Shown: one piece after another, positions 1-5,796 of the stretch
Numbering within the stretch: the stretch's first letter is position 1
Layout of the letters: the number at the start of each line of letters is the position of its first letter
NCBI GenBank assembly: GCA_964604905.1
Contig: CAZSCC010000340.1
Coordinates: forward strand, 1-15,002
DNA length: 15,002 nt
Direction of reading: 5' to 3'
From: JACQFK01 sp964604905
GTDB lineage: Bacteria > Planctomycetota > MHYJ01 > JACPRB01
Made by a program: the position numbers and the translations under genes
The notes under the pieces: model-generated
What the model was told of the DNA's origin: nothing
The model's database searches: none
The model's input: the letters and a program-made list of their open reading frames with translations, nothing else

Positions 1-1
1 G

Positions 2-862
2 GCCGCCACCCTGGCGGGCTGCTCGACCCCGCAGGCCGCCGCGTCGCGCAGCGTCGTCGTCGACACCCACCTCCATTGCTTCGCCGGGAAGAACGATCCG
101 CGCTTCCCCTATCACCCGAAGGGGCCCTACCAGCCCGCGGAGGCGGCCACGCCGGAACACCTCCTTCACTGCATGGACGGCGCGGGCGTGGACTACGCGA
201 TCGTCGTCCACCCGGAGCCCTACCAGGACGACCACCGCTACCTCGAGCACTGCCTGGAGATCGGCAAGGGCCGCCTGAAGGGGACGTGTCTCTTCTTCGC
301 GGGCCGCGCGCAGGGGATGGCCGACCTCGTGAAACGGCTCCCGATCGTCGCCGGCCGCATCCACGCCTACGCCCCCGAGCGCCTCCCGCCGTTCGGAAAG
401 CCCGAGCTCCGCGCGCTCTGGAAGCAGATCGCCGACCTGGGCCTCAGGGTCCAGCTCCACTTCGAGCCCAAGCACGCGCCCGGCTTCGAGCCGCTCATCC
501 GGGAGTTCCCCGGGACGACCGTGATCGTCGACCACCTGGGCCGCCCGCTCCAGGGGACGCCCGAGGAGCACGCGGTCGTGGTCGGCTGGGGGAAGCTCAA
601 GAACACGGTGATCAAGCTCTCGGCCTTCGCGCCCAACTCTCAATATCCGCACCGCGACATCGCGCCCTCGGTCCGGCAGCTGGCCGACGCGTTCGGTCCC
701 GACCGGATGATCTACGGCGGCGGCTTCGACGAGAAGGCGACGGCGGAGAGCTACCGCTCCACGCGGGAGAAGGCCCGCTCGTTCATCAGCCACTTCTCCG
801 CCGACGATCAGGCCAAGGTGCTGGGCGGCACGGCGGCACGGCTGTTCGGATTCGCCGGCTGA
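2..862 (+). CDS. Amidohydrolase (amidohydrolase-2 / TIM-barrel family), lipoprotein, 5'-truncated
   Basis: This gene enters from the left edge; 286 residues are visible and the true start lies outside the window. The visible N-terminus reads AATLAGCS, a lipobox with its Cys at visible residue 7, so the protein is probably an exported lipoprotein; an AAATLAGC-type end is also common on Tat signals, but the Arg pair would lie upstream. A metal-binding His-x-His (DTHLH, visible residues 21-25) follows at once. Further conserved amidohydrolase-2 features are a mid-barrel QLHFEP strand, VDHLGRP, and a C-terminal GGTAARLF resembling the usual GGNAARLF. Family members hydrolyse or decarboxylate small cyclic substrates such as lactones and dicarboxylates; the substrate here cannot be read from sequence. 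Oddity: the segment where the family usually has a GSDWP-type motif reads YGGGFDEK, so the metal-site Asp is absent or shifted. An ATG at 173 is internal, since homology begins well upstream. Confidence 0.85.
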   Translation, partial: AATLAGCSTPQAAASRSVVVDTHLHCFAGKNDPRFPYHPKGPYQPAEAATPEHLLHCMDGAGVDYAIVVHPEPYQDDHRYLEHCLEIGKGRLKGTCLFFAGRAQGMADLVKRLPIVAGRIHAYAPERLPPFGKPELRALWKQIADLGLRVQLHFEPKHAPGFEPLIREFPGTTVIVDHLGRPLQGTPEEHAVVVGWGKLKNTVIKLSAFAPNSQYPHRDIAPSVRQLADAFGPDRMIYGGGFDEKATAESYRSTREKARSFISHFSADDQAKVLGGTAARLFGFAG

Positions 863-900
863 ACCCCGCCTCTTGCCGGCTCCGTCCGTCCTATGTGGAG

Positions 901-1485
901 ATGGCCCTTTTCCTGCTTTTCCTCGTTTCCACCAGCGATGGATCTTCGCTCATCGAGCGGCTCCGGTCCGACTCGGTCGAGGAACGTGAGGAAGCCGCAG
1001 CCGGGCTTCGGGCGCTGGGCGAAGCGGCCATCCCGGAGTTGGAAGGGGCGCTGAAGGATCCGGATCCGGAGGTCGCCGCCCGGGCGCGGGATCTCCTCCG
1101 GATCTACCCGGGCACGATGCTCTATCGCCTGCGCCTGGAGCGTACCGATCGGGCCAGCGGACGGGCCCGCTTCGAGTTGGGGGACTATTGCCTCTCCCTC
1201 GCGCTCTACCGCCAGGCGATGGAGGAGTACGAGGTGGCGGCGCGCCTCGATGTGGACTGCAGGAAGTCATGGAGCGCCCGGCGAACGCCCTTCGCCCTCT
1301 CCGTGATCGAAGCCGCCGACACCCACCTACGGGAGTGGCACACCCAAGCCGCTCTCTGGTGTCTCAGGTTCGTAGTTGAGAACTTCATGGATGATCCCGC
1401 CATCTCCAAGAGGGTAGCATCCCTCGAACACGACGTTGCCGATGCCGTCATTTCAGGGACCAAGGGCAGGATGGCAGAGCGGTAG
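901..1485 (+). CDS. Small exported HEAT-repeat protein (hypothetical)
   Basis: The protein has 194 residues. A short hydrophobic N-terminus (MALFLLFLVSTS) looks like a weak signal peptide or anchor without a positively charged n-region. Residues 17-67 form a HEAT-type helical pair (LIERL..D..EEREEAAAGL.ALG..AIPELE.AL.D.DPEVAARARDLL). The remainder is helical, and residues 92-115 (LGDYCLSLALYRQAMEEYEVAARL) look TPR-like. No enzymatic motif is visible, so a scaffold or binding role is inferred. The start could also be the in-frame GTG at 895; no clear Shine-Dalgarno is present for either. The same HEAT pattern follows the signal peptide of the protein at 6978-8549, so this may be a free-standing version of that module. 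The last third is lower in GC than the flanking genes. It converges on the gene ending at 1515 with a 29-base gap and no obvious hairpin between them. Confidence 0.7.
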   Translation: MALFLLFLVSTSDGSSLIERLRSDSVEEREEAAAGLRALGEAAIPELEGALKDPDPEVAARARDLLRIYPGTMLYRLRLERTDRASGRARFELGDYCLSLALYRQAMEEYEVAARLDVDCRKSWSARRTPFALSVIEAADTHLREWHTQAALWCLRFVVENFMDDPAISKRVASLEHDVADAVISGTKGRMAER

Positions 1486-1514
1486 TCTTCGAGTTCAACT
1501 TCGTCCCCGCGCCC

Positions 1515-2621
1515 TCACTTCCCCGCGGGCGTCAGCGGCCCGATGTACTTCTTCGCGACGACCAGATGGTCCCACCAGACCTTGCTCGTGCCGGTCTCGG
1601 GTTTGCTCATGTAGCGGTAGAGCCAGAGCGCGTTGATGTTCAGCTCCGGCGTGCTCCGCCAGGCGAAGCCCGGGAACGGGGCGCCGCCCTTGATCGACAC
1701 GCTCTTGCCCTGCGCGTAGTCCCAGGCGATGCCTTCCTTGGTGACGCCGGGGAAGAACTTGTCGAAGGTCCAACTCCCCGACGTGGGGAACCCCTTGCCC
1801 AGGTAGCTCGTGACCTGGTCGCCCTTCCGGCTGAGCTTGCCGTCCAGCCAGTAGGCCTGCTCTCCGTTCGAGTCGCCGACGTCGTTCAACTTGACCATCA
1901 TCTCGAGGCAGATCCACTTCTCTCGCTCGACGGGACGGAGCGGGACGTCGTGCTCGAAGGAATTGCCCCACGTCTGTCCCTTCGGCGGGCTGCCGCCCAT
2001 CTCCTGCCAGTAGCTGTAGAAGTTCCAGGTCTTGAAGTCGCCCGGCTCCACCTGCGTGATGAAACTCTGGGCCCCCTTGGGCCGCAGCCCGGCTCCTCCC
2101 ATCGCCCACCGGCTGGGCGGGTTGTAGCCCCACAGGCCGCTCCCGTAGTGGTGGATCGGCGCGTGGTCCTGGTTGAACTTCATGTAGAAGCGGAAGTAGA
2201 GCTGATCGTACCCGTAGCCGCCCTTGTCGTTCTTGAGGCGCGTGTAGAAATTTCCCCCGTCCATGTAGCCGCCGGTGCCGCCGGCCACGCGGGTCAGGAG
2301 GAGCGACTGCTTCCCGCCGCTCCCCGGAGGCACGTCGCCGGACTTGGACATGATCGGCTGCCCCGCCGCCTGATCCCAGCGGCCGCAGATCTCGTCCACG
2401 GGATCCTCGAAACTCTCCGCGAAGACCACGTCCGGATCCTTCTCGATCCCCAGGTCGCCGGGGTACTTCGCGGCGAGGCCGGTGCTTCCTTCGGCGATCG
2501 CCGGCGTGGGCTTCGGCTCGACCGCCGTCGGCGCGCCGGGGGCCTGCCGGACCGCCGGCGATTCCTGTCCCACCGCCATCGCGCTCCCGAGCATGATCGC
2601 CACGACGCCTGCAAGTCTCAT
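1515..2621 (-). CDS. Secreted jelly-roll protein resembling polysaccharide lyases / Cip1-like
   Basis: The product has 368 residues with a clear signal peptide (MRLAGVVAIMLGSAMA, cleavage near residue 16), followed by a Pro/Ala-rich linker. The body begins with the KYPGDLGIEKDPDVVFAESFE segment and shows the rhythm of a concanavalin-like beta jelly-roll. It has alternating aromatic strands (YGYDQLYFRFYMKF), a charged strand pair (EKWICLEMMVKLND...), a YWLDGKL turn, and a closing strand WWDHLVVAKKYIGPL. This pattern recalls secreted polysaccharide lyases and Cip1-like proteins, but I cannot assign a family or catalytic residues. A role binding or cleaving extracellular polysaccharide is inferred. 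The ATG at 2621 has a GGAGG Shine-Dalgarno 9 bases upstream and is followed by the signal peptide, so the much longer open frame extending upstream is not part of the gene. It is divergent from the lipoprotein gene at 2784. Confidence 0.75.
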   Translation of the reverse strand: MRLAGVVAIMLGSAMAVGQESPAVRQAPGAPTAVEPKPTPAIAEGSTGLAAKYPGDLGIEKDPDVVFAESFEDPVDEICGRWDQAAGQPIMSKSGDVPPGSGGKQSLLLTRVAGGTGGYMDGGNFYTRLKNDKGGYGYDQLYFRFYMKFNQDHAPIHHYGSGLWGYNPPSRWAMGGAGLRPKGAQSFITQVEPGDFKTWNFYSYWQEMGGSPPKGQTWGNSFEHDVPLRPVEREKWICLEMMVKLNDVGDSNGEQAYWLDGKLSRKGDQVTSYLGKGFPTSGSWTFDKFFPGVTKEGIAWDYAQGKSVSIKGGAPFPGFAWRSTPELNINALWLYRYMSKPETGTSKVWWDHLVVAKKYIGPLTPAGK

Positions 2622-2714
2622 GGTCCTGCCCTCCGTACCTGTTCTTCGAAAGCCGATCCCGGAACGATGTGGCCTCCGCACGCGAGAATCCGCGCGGAGT
2701 CCGGGAAAAGTCCA

Positions 2715-2738
2715 CGCCGCCCCCGCGATCGGGCGGCG
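2715..2738. other. Inverted repeat in the divergent intergenic region
   Basis: Arms of 8 bases, cgccgccc (2715-2722) and gggcggcg (2731-2738), are perfectly complementary around an 8-base spacer. The site lies between the divergent starts at 2621 and 2784, nearer the plus-strand gene. It could be an operator, a leader hairpin for the lipoprotein mRNA, or chance in GC-rich DNA. No T-run follows, so a terminator is unlikely. The rest of 2622-2783 shows no convincing sigma-70 promoter on either strand. Confidence 0.3.
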
Positions 2739-2783
2739 GTTCGTCGGGTACGCCGTTTGCTCCACTCCCGTCAGGAGCCGAAG

Positions 2784-3371
2784 ATGAGAAGTACGCTGAG
2801 CCTCTTCATCCTCTCCACGGGGCTCGCCGGGTGTTCGTTCGGCGATCGATCCGTGACCCTGACGTACGATCAACCCCTGGGAGAGCCGAAGGTCCCCCGG
2901 GGAGTGGTCGTCCTTCTCGAACGTCCCGAGGATCGCCGCCCCGGACCCGCGGAGCTCCTCGGGGAAAAGCGGAGCGGGTTGGGCACGAAGACGGCCGAGA
3001 TCCTCACGGATCAGGACGTCATCGACTGGGTCCATCGAGCCCTGAGGCTGGAGTTCGAGAACGCCGGCTTCGTGATCGCCCCTCCCAGCAGCCGGGGACC
3101 TCTCCTCCGCGTCTCCACCGAGGTCCGCGAGGTTTCCTGTGAGGAGGGGATCGGGTTCGGCGGGACCCTCCGACTGACCCTCCAGGTCCGCGGTGGCTCC
3201 CGGATCCTCCTGGAGAAAGCCTACGCGGCCCGCGACCACCACGTCGTCATCACCCCGACCTCCGGCCGGGGCGTGAAGGATTCGCTCCGCACCTGCCTCA
3301 AGACCCTCCTCGTGGAGTTCCTCGGGGACCTCCAGAAGAAACTGGAGACGGTCGATCCGGAGGCCTTCTAG
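2784..3371 (+). CDS. YajG-like outer-membrane lipoprotein (putative)
   Basis: The product has 195 residues. A lipoprotein signal ends in LSTGLAGC with Cys17 as the lipidation site, and Ser at +2 favours outer-membrane sorting in diderms. The mature part follows the YajG-like layout. It has an early beta-strand with charged residues (VVVLLERPEDRRP), then GLGTKTAEILTDQDVIDWVHRALRLEFENAGF (variable loop, amphipathic helix, Gly-Phe turn). A strand pair with L.V..EVREV follows, and a C-terminal helix with a long amphipathic face. The similarity is architectural and the YajG label is tentative; the molecular role of this family is poorly known. The ATG at 2784 is preceded by an AGGAG Shine-Dalgarno at 2773-2777, spaced 6 bases, and gives an intact lipobox, which settles the start. 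It is probably the first gene after the divergent intergenic region. Confidence 0.7.
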   Translation: MRSTLSLFILSTGLAGCSFGDRSVTLTYDQPLGEPKVPRGVVVLLERPEDRRPGPAELLGEKRSGLGTKTAEILTDQDVIDWVHRALRLEFENAGFVIAPPSSRGPLLRVSTEVREVSCEEGIGFGGTLRLTLQVRGGSRILLEKAYAARDHHVVITPTSGRGVKDSLRTCLKTLLVEFLGDLQKKLETVDPEAF

Positions 3372-3425
3372 CCGCGCGGTGAAGGTTGCGCTCCCGTGCC
3401 GAGAGCTCCTTTCTCTCTTTCCCAT

Positions 3426-3454
3426 GGAACGGCGCCCGTGTTTTCGATGTCGAT
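3426..3454 (+). promoter_or_regulatory. Candidate ECF-type promoter upstream of the sigma-like gene
   Basis: GGAAC at 3426-3430 is followed after 18 bases by GTCGAT at 3449-3454. This matches the general ECF sigma pattern of a GGAAC -35 element and a GTC-containing -10 element at that spacing. It would start transcription near 3460, about 30 bases before the ATG at 3493, and this fits that start better than the upstream in-frame ATG at 3424. A five-base match plus a degenerate -10 can arise by chance. Confidence 0.3.
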
Positions 3455-3492
3455 TTGTTGGCAGAAGTCGGAATCTCAAGCGTGAAAGGAAT

Positions 3493-4350
3493 ATGGATTC
3501 AAACAGCGGCGACCTTGATCTCCTGAAGCTCTCCGATTCCGAGCGAACCAAGCTGGTTCGCCATGCCCGTTTCGTCCTAGGGGGAAGGAAGCTTGGGAGG
3601 AGCGACGCGGAAGACCTCGTTCAGGATGCCTTGACGTCCACGGCCAGGCGAATGCGGGATGGCAAGCTGGGCAGGCTCAAGGATCGGAGCGACGTGATGG
3701 GGTACCTCATGGTGGCGGTCGAGCGGAAGGCAGCCAGCGGCGGTCGCCGGGCGAAGCTCGAGCCACTCGGTGAAGCCTCCATACCTGAAGAGATCGGACA
3801 ACCTGACAGGGATAAAGATGACGCCCATCGTGAGAATGCGATCGAGACCCTTGAAGGGCTAGCGCTTGATTTCCTGAGACGCCCCGAAAAACAGCTCGCC
3901 AAGCTCTTCCCCAAGCTTCCGCGGACCTTCGTCTCGCGACTGGCCAAACACTACAACCGCACTCCCGAGGATCTCCGAAGGTCGCTCGATCGGGGATTCG
4001 CGATCATGATGTACTTTCTCCATGAAGCTGAAAGAAAGGAAGAGTTCTGGTCCGCGGTCCAGCGCGCCATCCGCTCACCCGTCGTTTTCGAGATGCTCCT
4101 GATTCATACCGAGGACTCGGATCTTGAGGAAGCGCTGTCTCTGATCGTGGGACCCTATCCGAAGGAAGTGGATGACGGCCTCGCTTTGTTGCGCGAGGAC
4201 TTTGACGAGACCCTCAAGACACTGATCGAGGTGCTCGGGAAGCACACCCATCCGAGAGACTGGCGCAAGAGGGCGCTTCAACAGGGTGACGGACATGCGA
4301 GGCGCAAAGGGCGAACGACCCGGAAAGGAGGACAGGCCAGGGGTTCATGA
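3493..4350 (+). CDS. Sigma-70 region-2-like protein with a non-sigma C-terminal half
   Basis: The protein has 285 residues from ATG 3493. Residues 14-92 resemble ECF sigma region 2: a helix LSDSERTKLVRHARFVLG, the region 2.2 signature SDAEDLVQDAL (37-47), then a YLMVAVERKAASGGRRAKLEPL stretch (71-92) matching regions 2.3-2.4. That part should contact RNA polymerase beta-prime and a -10 element. After about residue 105, where sigma region 4 would be expected, I see no HTH signature. Instead there is a charged helical segment with PRTFVSRLAKHYNRTPEDLRRSL, then an acidic helical stretch and a basic tail (ARRKGRTTRKGG). It may be a degenerate sigma factor or a regulator that kept only the sigma-2 fold. 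The start at 3493 has GAAAGGA just upstream, although very close; 3424 (ATG) and 3379 (GTG) are in-frame alternatives with no better signal. GC content is visibly lower than in neighbouring genes. Confidence 0.65.
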   Translation: MDSNSGDLDLLKLSDSERTKLVRHARFVLGGRKLGRSDAEDLVQDALTSTARRMRDGKLGRLKDRSDVMGYLMVAVERKAASGGRRAKLEPLGEASIPEEIGQPDRDKDDAHRENAIETLEGLALDFLRRPEKQLAKLFPKLPRTFVSRLAKHYNRTPEDLRRSLDRGFAIMMYFLHEAERKEEFWSAVQRAIRSPVVFEMLLIHTEDSDLEEALSLIVGPYPKEVDDGLALLREDFDETLKTLIEVLGKHTHPRDWRKRALQQGDGHARRKGRTTRKGGQARGS

Positions 4351-4392
4351 AGCGGACCGTACAAGGTGAGCAGTCATCTGAAGGGATTCTTG

Positions 4393-4399
4393 AAAGGAG
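4393..4399 (+). promoter_or_regulatory. Shine-Dalgarno site of the microprotein
   Basis: AAAGGAG lies 6 bases before the ATG at 4406. It is one of the best ribosome sites in the window and is the main reason for calling the short frame 4406-4531 rather than the overlapping frame at 4347-4661. Confidence 0.7.
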
Positions 4400-4405
4400 A
4401 AGAGC

Positions 4406-4531
4406 ATGTTTGGACCGGATGAGGACAACCACAGCGACCAGTGCAATCCGAACAACGACGCCTACTGGGATTCCCGCGGCGAGGACGGGCGGCCTGACGA
4501 CTGGGAGGAGCGGGCCCAGGAACAGAAGTAA
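4406..4531 (+). CDS. 41-residue acidic microprotein, possible partner of the sigma-like protein
   Basis: A short gene of 41 residues runs from ATG 4406 to TAA 4531, preceded by a strong AAAGGAG site. The peptide is strongly acidic and polar: about a third of residues are Asp or Glu, with several Asn and one Cys. Its centre, CNPNNDAYWDSRG, followed by RPDDWEE, looks like a conserved short motif rather than random reading of GC-rich DNA. It has no signal peptide or membrane segment, so it should be cytosolic. It starts 55 bases after the sigma-like gene and is followed by a terminator, so the two are probably co-transcribed. I do not recognise an established function. An anti-sigma or adaptor role is only a guess from position and charge. 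Confidence 0.6.
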   Translation: MFGPDEDNHSDQCNPNNDAYWDSRGEDGRPDDWEERAQEQK

Positions 4532-4563
4532 CCGATCACGGCGAGAGGCCGTTCACAGGCGCC

Positions 4564-4589
4564 GCGGCGGGCCCCTTGGGGCCCGCCGC
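4564..4589 (+). terminator. Rho-independent-type hairpin after the sigma-like/microprotein unit
   Basis: A perfect 12-base GC inverted repeat, gcggcgggcccc (4564-4575) and ggggcccgccgc (4578-4589), is separated by only two T residues, so the practical loop is slightly larger. It is followed by a T-poor tract, ttcgttg. It lies 32 bases after the microprotein stop and before the dehydrogenase start, which suits an intrinsic terminator in a high-GC genome. The rest of 4532-4672 holds the candidate promoter described next. Confidence 0.7.
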
Positions 4590-4635
4590 TTCGTTGAAGC
4601 CGCAGCTCCCGGTCGGCCCCGTCCTCCTCCGTTCG

Positions 4636-4664
4636 TTGACGCCCCCGCCCCTTTTTGCTGAACT
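4636..4664 (+). promoter_or_regulatory. Candidate promoter for the malate/lactate dehydrogenase gene
   Basis: TTGACG (4636-4641) matches the sigma-70 -35 consensus in five positions. Exactly 17 bases later, TGAACT (4659-4664) is a weak -10 element. It lies 8 bases before the ATG at 4673, so transcription would begin at or next to the start codon. The gene has no Shine-Dalgarno, which is consistent with a leaderless message. Confidence 0.4.
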
Positions 4665-4672
4665 GGCCCCCC

Positions 4673-5761
4673 ATGAGCGAATGGATCCTGCCGCACGAAC
4701 TCCACGACCGCATCGTCGGCGCCGTCTACAAGAAGCGCGGCTACTCGACGAAAGAAGCCAAGCAGGCCGCCGAGTTCTCCAACCTCACCGCCCGCCACGG
4801 CATCAAGACCCACAACGCCATCAAGGCCCTCCACCTCGACGAGTTCTTCGGGTCCAAGGTCGGCGGATGCGTCCCCAATGCCAAGATCGAGAAGCTCAAG
4901 ACCCCCTACCGCGCCGTCCAGAAGTGGAACGCCAACCGCAAGCTCGGGCAGGCCGTCGGCCTCGAGGCCATGGCCGCCGCGATGAAGCTCGCCGACCGCT
5001 TCGGCATCGGCGCCGTCGTCGTCGACAACGCCTTTCACTACCTCTGGGGCGGCGGGTACGTCATCGACGCCGCGAAGAAGGGCTATATCGCCTACACGTG
5101 CTGCACCGCCGCGCTCGCCGAGGTCGTCCCCTTCGGCGGCAAGTTCCCCACGCTCGGCACCAACCCCCACTCGTGGGGCTTCCCCACCGTCGACGCCGTC
5201 GGCTTCCCCATCTGCATCGACTGGGCCACCAGCACCGTCGCCATGGGCCGCGTCCAGCAGTTCGTCCGCGAGGGGAAGCCGCTCCCTCCCGGGTGCGCCG
5301 TCGACGAGAGCGGGAAGGAGACGACCGACCCGAACCAGGTGAAGGCCCTCCTCCCCTTCGGGCAGCACAAGGGGTACGGACTCTCGCTCATCGACGAGCT
5401 GATCGCCGCCTACACGGGCGGATCGCTCCCGACCCTTCGCAGCCGGTGGCAGTCGGGCGCGGCCGACGAGAAGCACACGCCCAACTTCTATTTCCAGGCG
5501 ATCCGGCCCGACGCGCTCGACTGCGGCGAGTTCGCGCAGAAGCGCACGCAGAAGCAGAACGTGAACGCCGTGATCCAGGACGTCCTGGGCCACGGCAACA
5601 CGCCCGGCACGCTGCTCCCCGGCCAGCTGGAGCACCAGGCCTACGAGCGCAGCCAGAAGGCCGGCGGCCTCCTCTTCACCGACGCCGAGATCGCCGAGTT
5701 CGAGAAGCTGGCCAAAGAGGGCCATGTCCGGTTCGGCAAGGCGGCGCTCAAGCCGGTCTGA
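4673..5761 (+). CDS. Malate/L-lactate dehydrogenase, type-2 (Ldh_2) family
   Basis: This is a 362-residue NAD(P)-dependent oxidoreductase of the type-2 malate/L-lactate dehydrogenase family (PF02615), the group that includes sulfolactate and ureidoglycolate dehydrogenases. Members reduce or oxidise 2-hydroxy acids in the cytosol. Visible family landmarks are TARHGIKTHN (39-48), with His47 in the place of the catalytic SHG His; the glycine-rich HYLWGGGY (122-129); the cofactor motif GTNP (162-165) leading into FPICIDWATS; and HKGYG (232-236) before a helix. Length is normal for the family. The substrate cannot be read: THN in place of the common SHG, and a Trp in GTNPHSW, set it apart from textbook malate dehydrogenases. 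ATG 4673 is preferred over an in-frame TTG at 4655. It begins a plus-strand series running to 11640. Confidence 0.88.
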   Translation: MSEWILPHELHDRIVGAVYKKRGYSTKEAKQAAEFSNLTARHGIKTHNAIKALHLDEFFGSKVGGCVPNAKIEKLKTPYRAVQKWNANRKLGQAVGLEAMAAAMKLADRFGIGAVVVDNAFHYLWGGGYVIDAAKKGYIAYTCCTAALAEVVPFGGKFPTLGTNPHSWGFPTVDAVGFPICIDWATSTVAMGRVQQFVREGKPLPPGCAVDESGKETTDPNQVKALLPFGQHKGYGLSLIDELIAAYTGGSLPTLRSRWQSGAADEKHTPNFYFQAIRPDALDCGEFAQKRTQKQNVNAVIQDVLGHGNTPGTLLPGQLEHQAYERSQKAGGLLFTDAEIAEFEKLAKEGHVRFGKAALKPV

Positions 5762-5783
5762 ACCTTTCGGGCCCCGCGTCCGT

Positions 5784-5789
5784 TAGGAT
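5784..5789 (+). promoter_or_regulatory. Candidate -10 element, leaderless-type, before the first prenyltransferase-repeat gene
   Basis: TAGGAT ends 7 bases before the ATG at 5797, the same spacing as the perfect TATAAT before the kinase gene at 8593. No -35 element is evident, and there is no Shine-Dalgarno in the 35-base gap after the dehydrogenase stop. Taken alone the match is weak; the repeated spacing is what makes it worth listing. Confidence 0.35.
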
Positions 5790-5796
5790 TCTCCAG

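Noticed and set aside
854..880. GCCGGC inverted repeat spanning the first amidohydrolase stop
   Set aside because: Only 6 bases of a self-complementary word with a 15-base loop and no T-run; too common in GC-rich DNA to call a terminator.
76..900. Upstream extension of the HEAT-repeat frame back to 76
   Set aside because: It overlaps the amidohydrolase in another frame and reads as an Arg/Pro/Gly-rich shadow; the hydrophobic N-terminus at 901 gives the natural start.
2622..3551. Upstream extension of the jelly-roll gene (open to 3551 on the minus strand)
   Set aside because: A signal peptide and a GGAGG site place the start at 2621, and the extension would run antisense through the lipoprotein gene.
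4347..4661. 104-codon plus-strand frame starting at ATG overlapping the sigma-like stop
   Set aside because: The ATGA overlap is suggestive, but the product is an Arg/Pro/Thr-rich reading of DNA and runs through the terminator hairpin. The microprotein frame at 4406 has the ribosome site and coherent composition.
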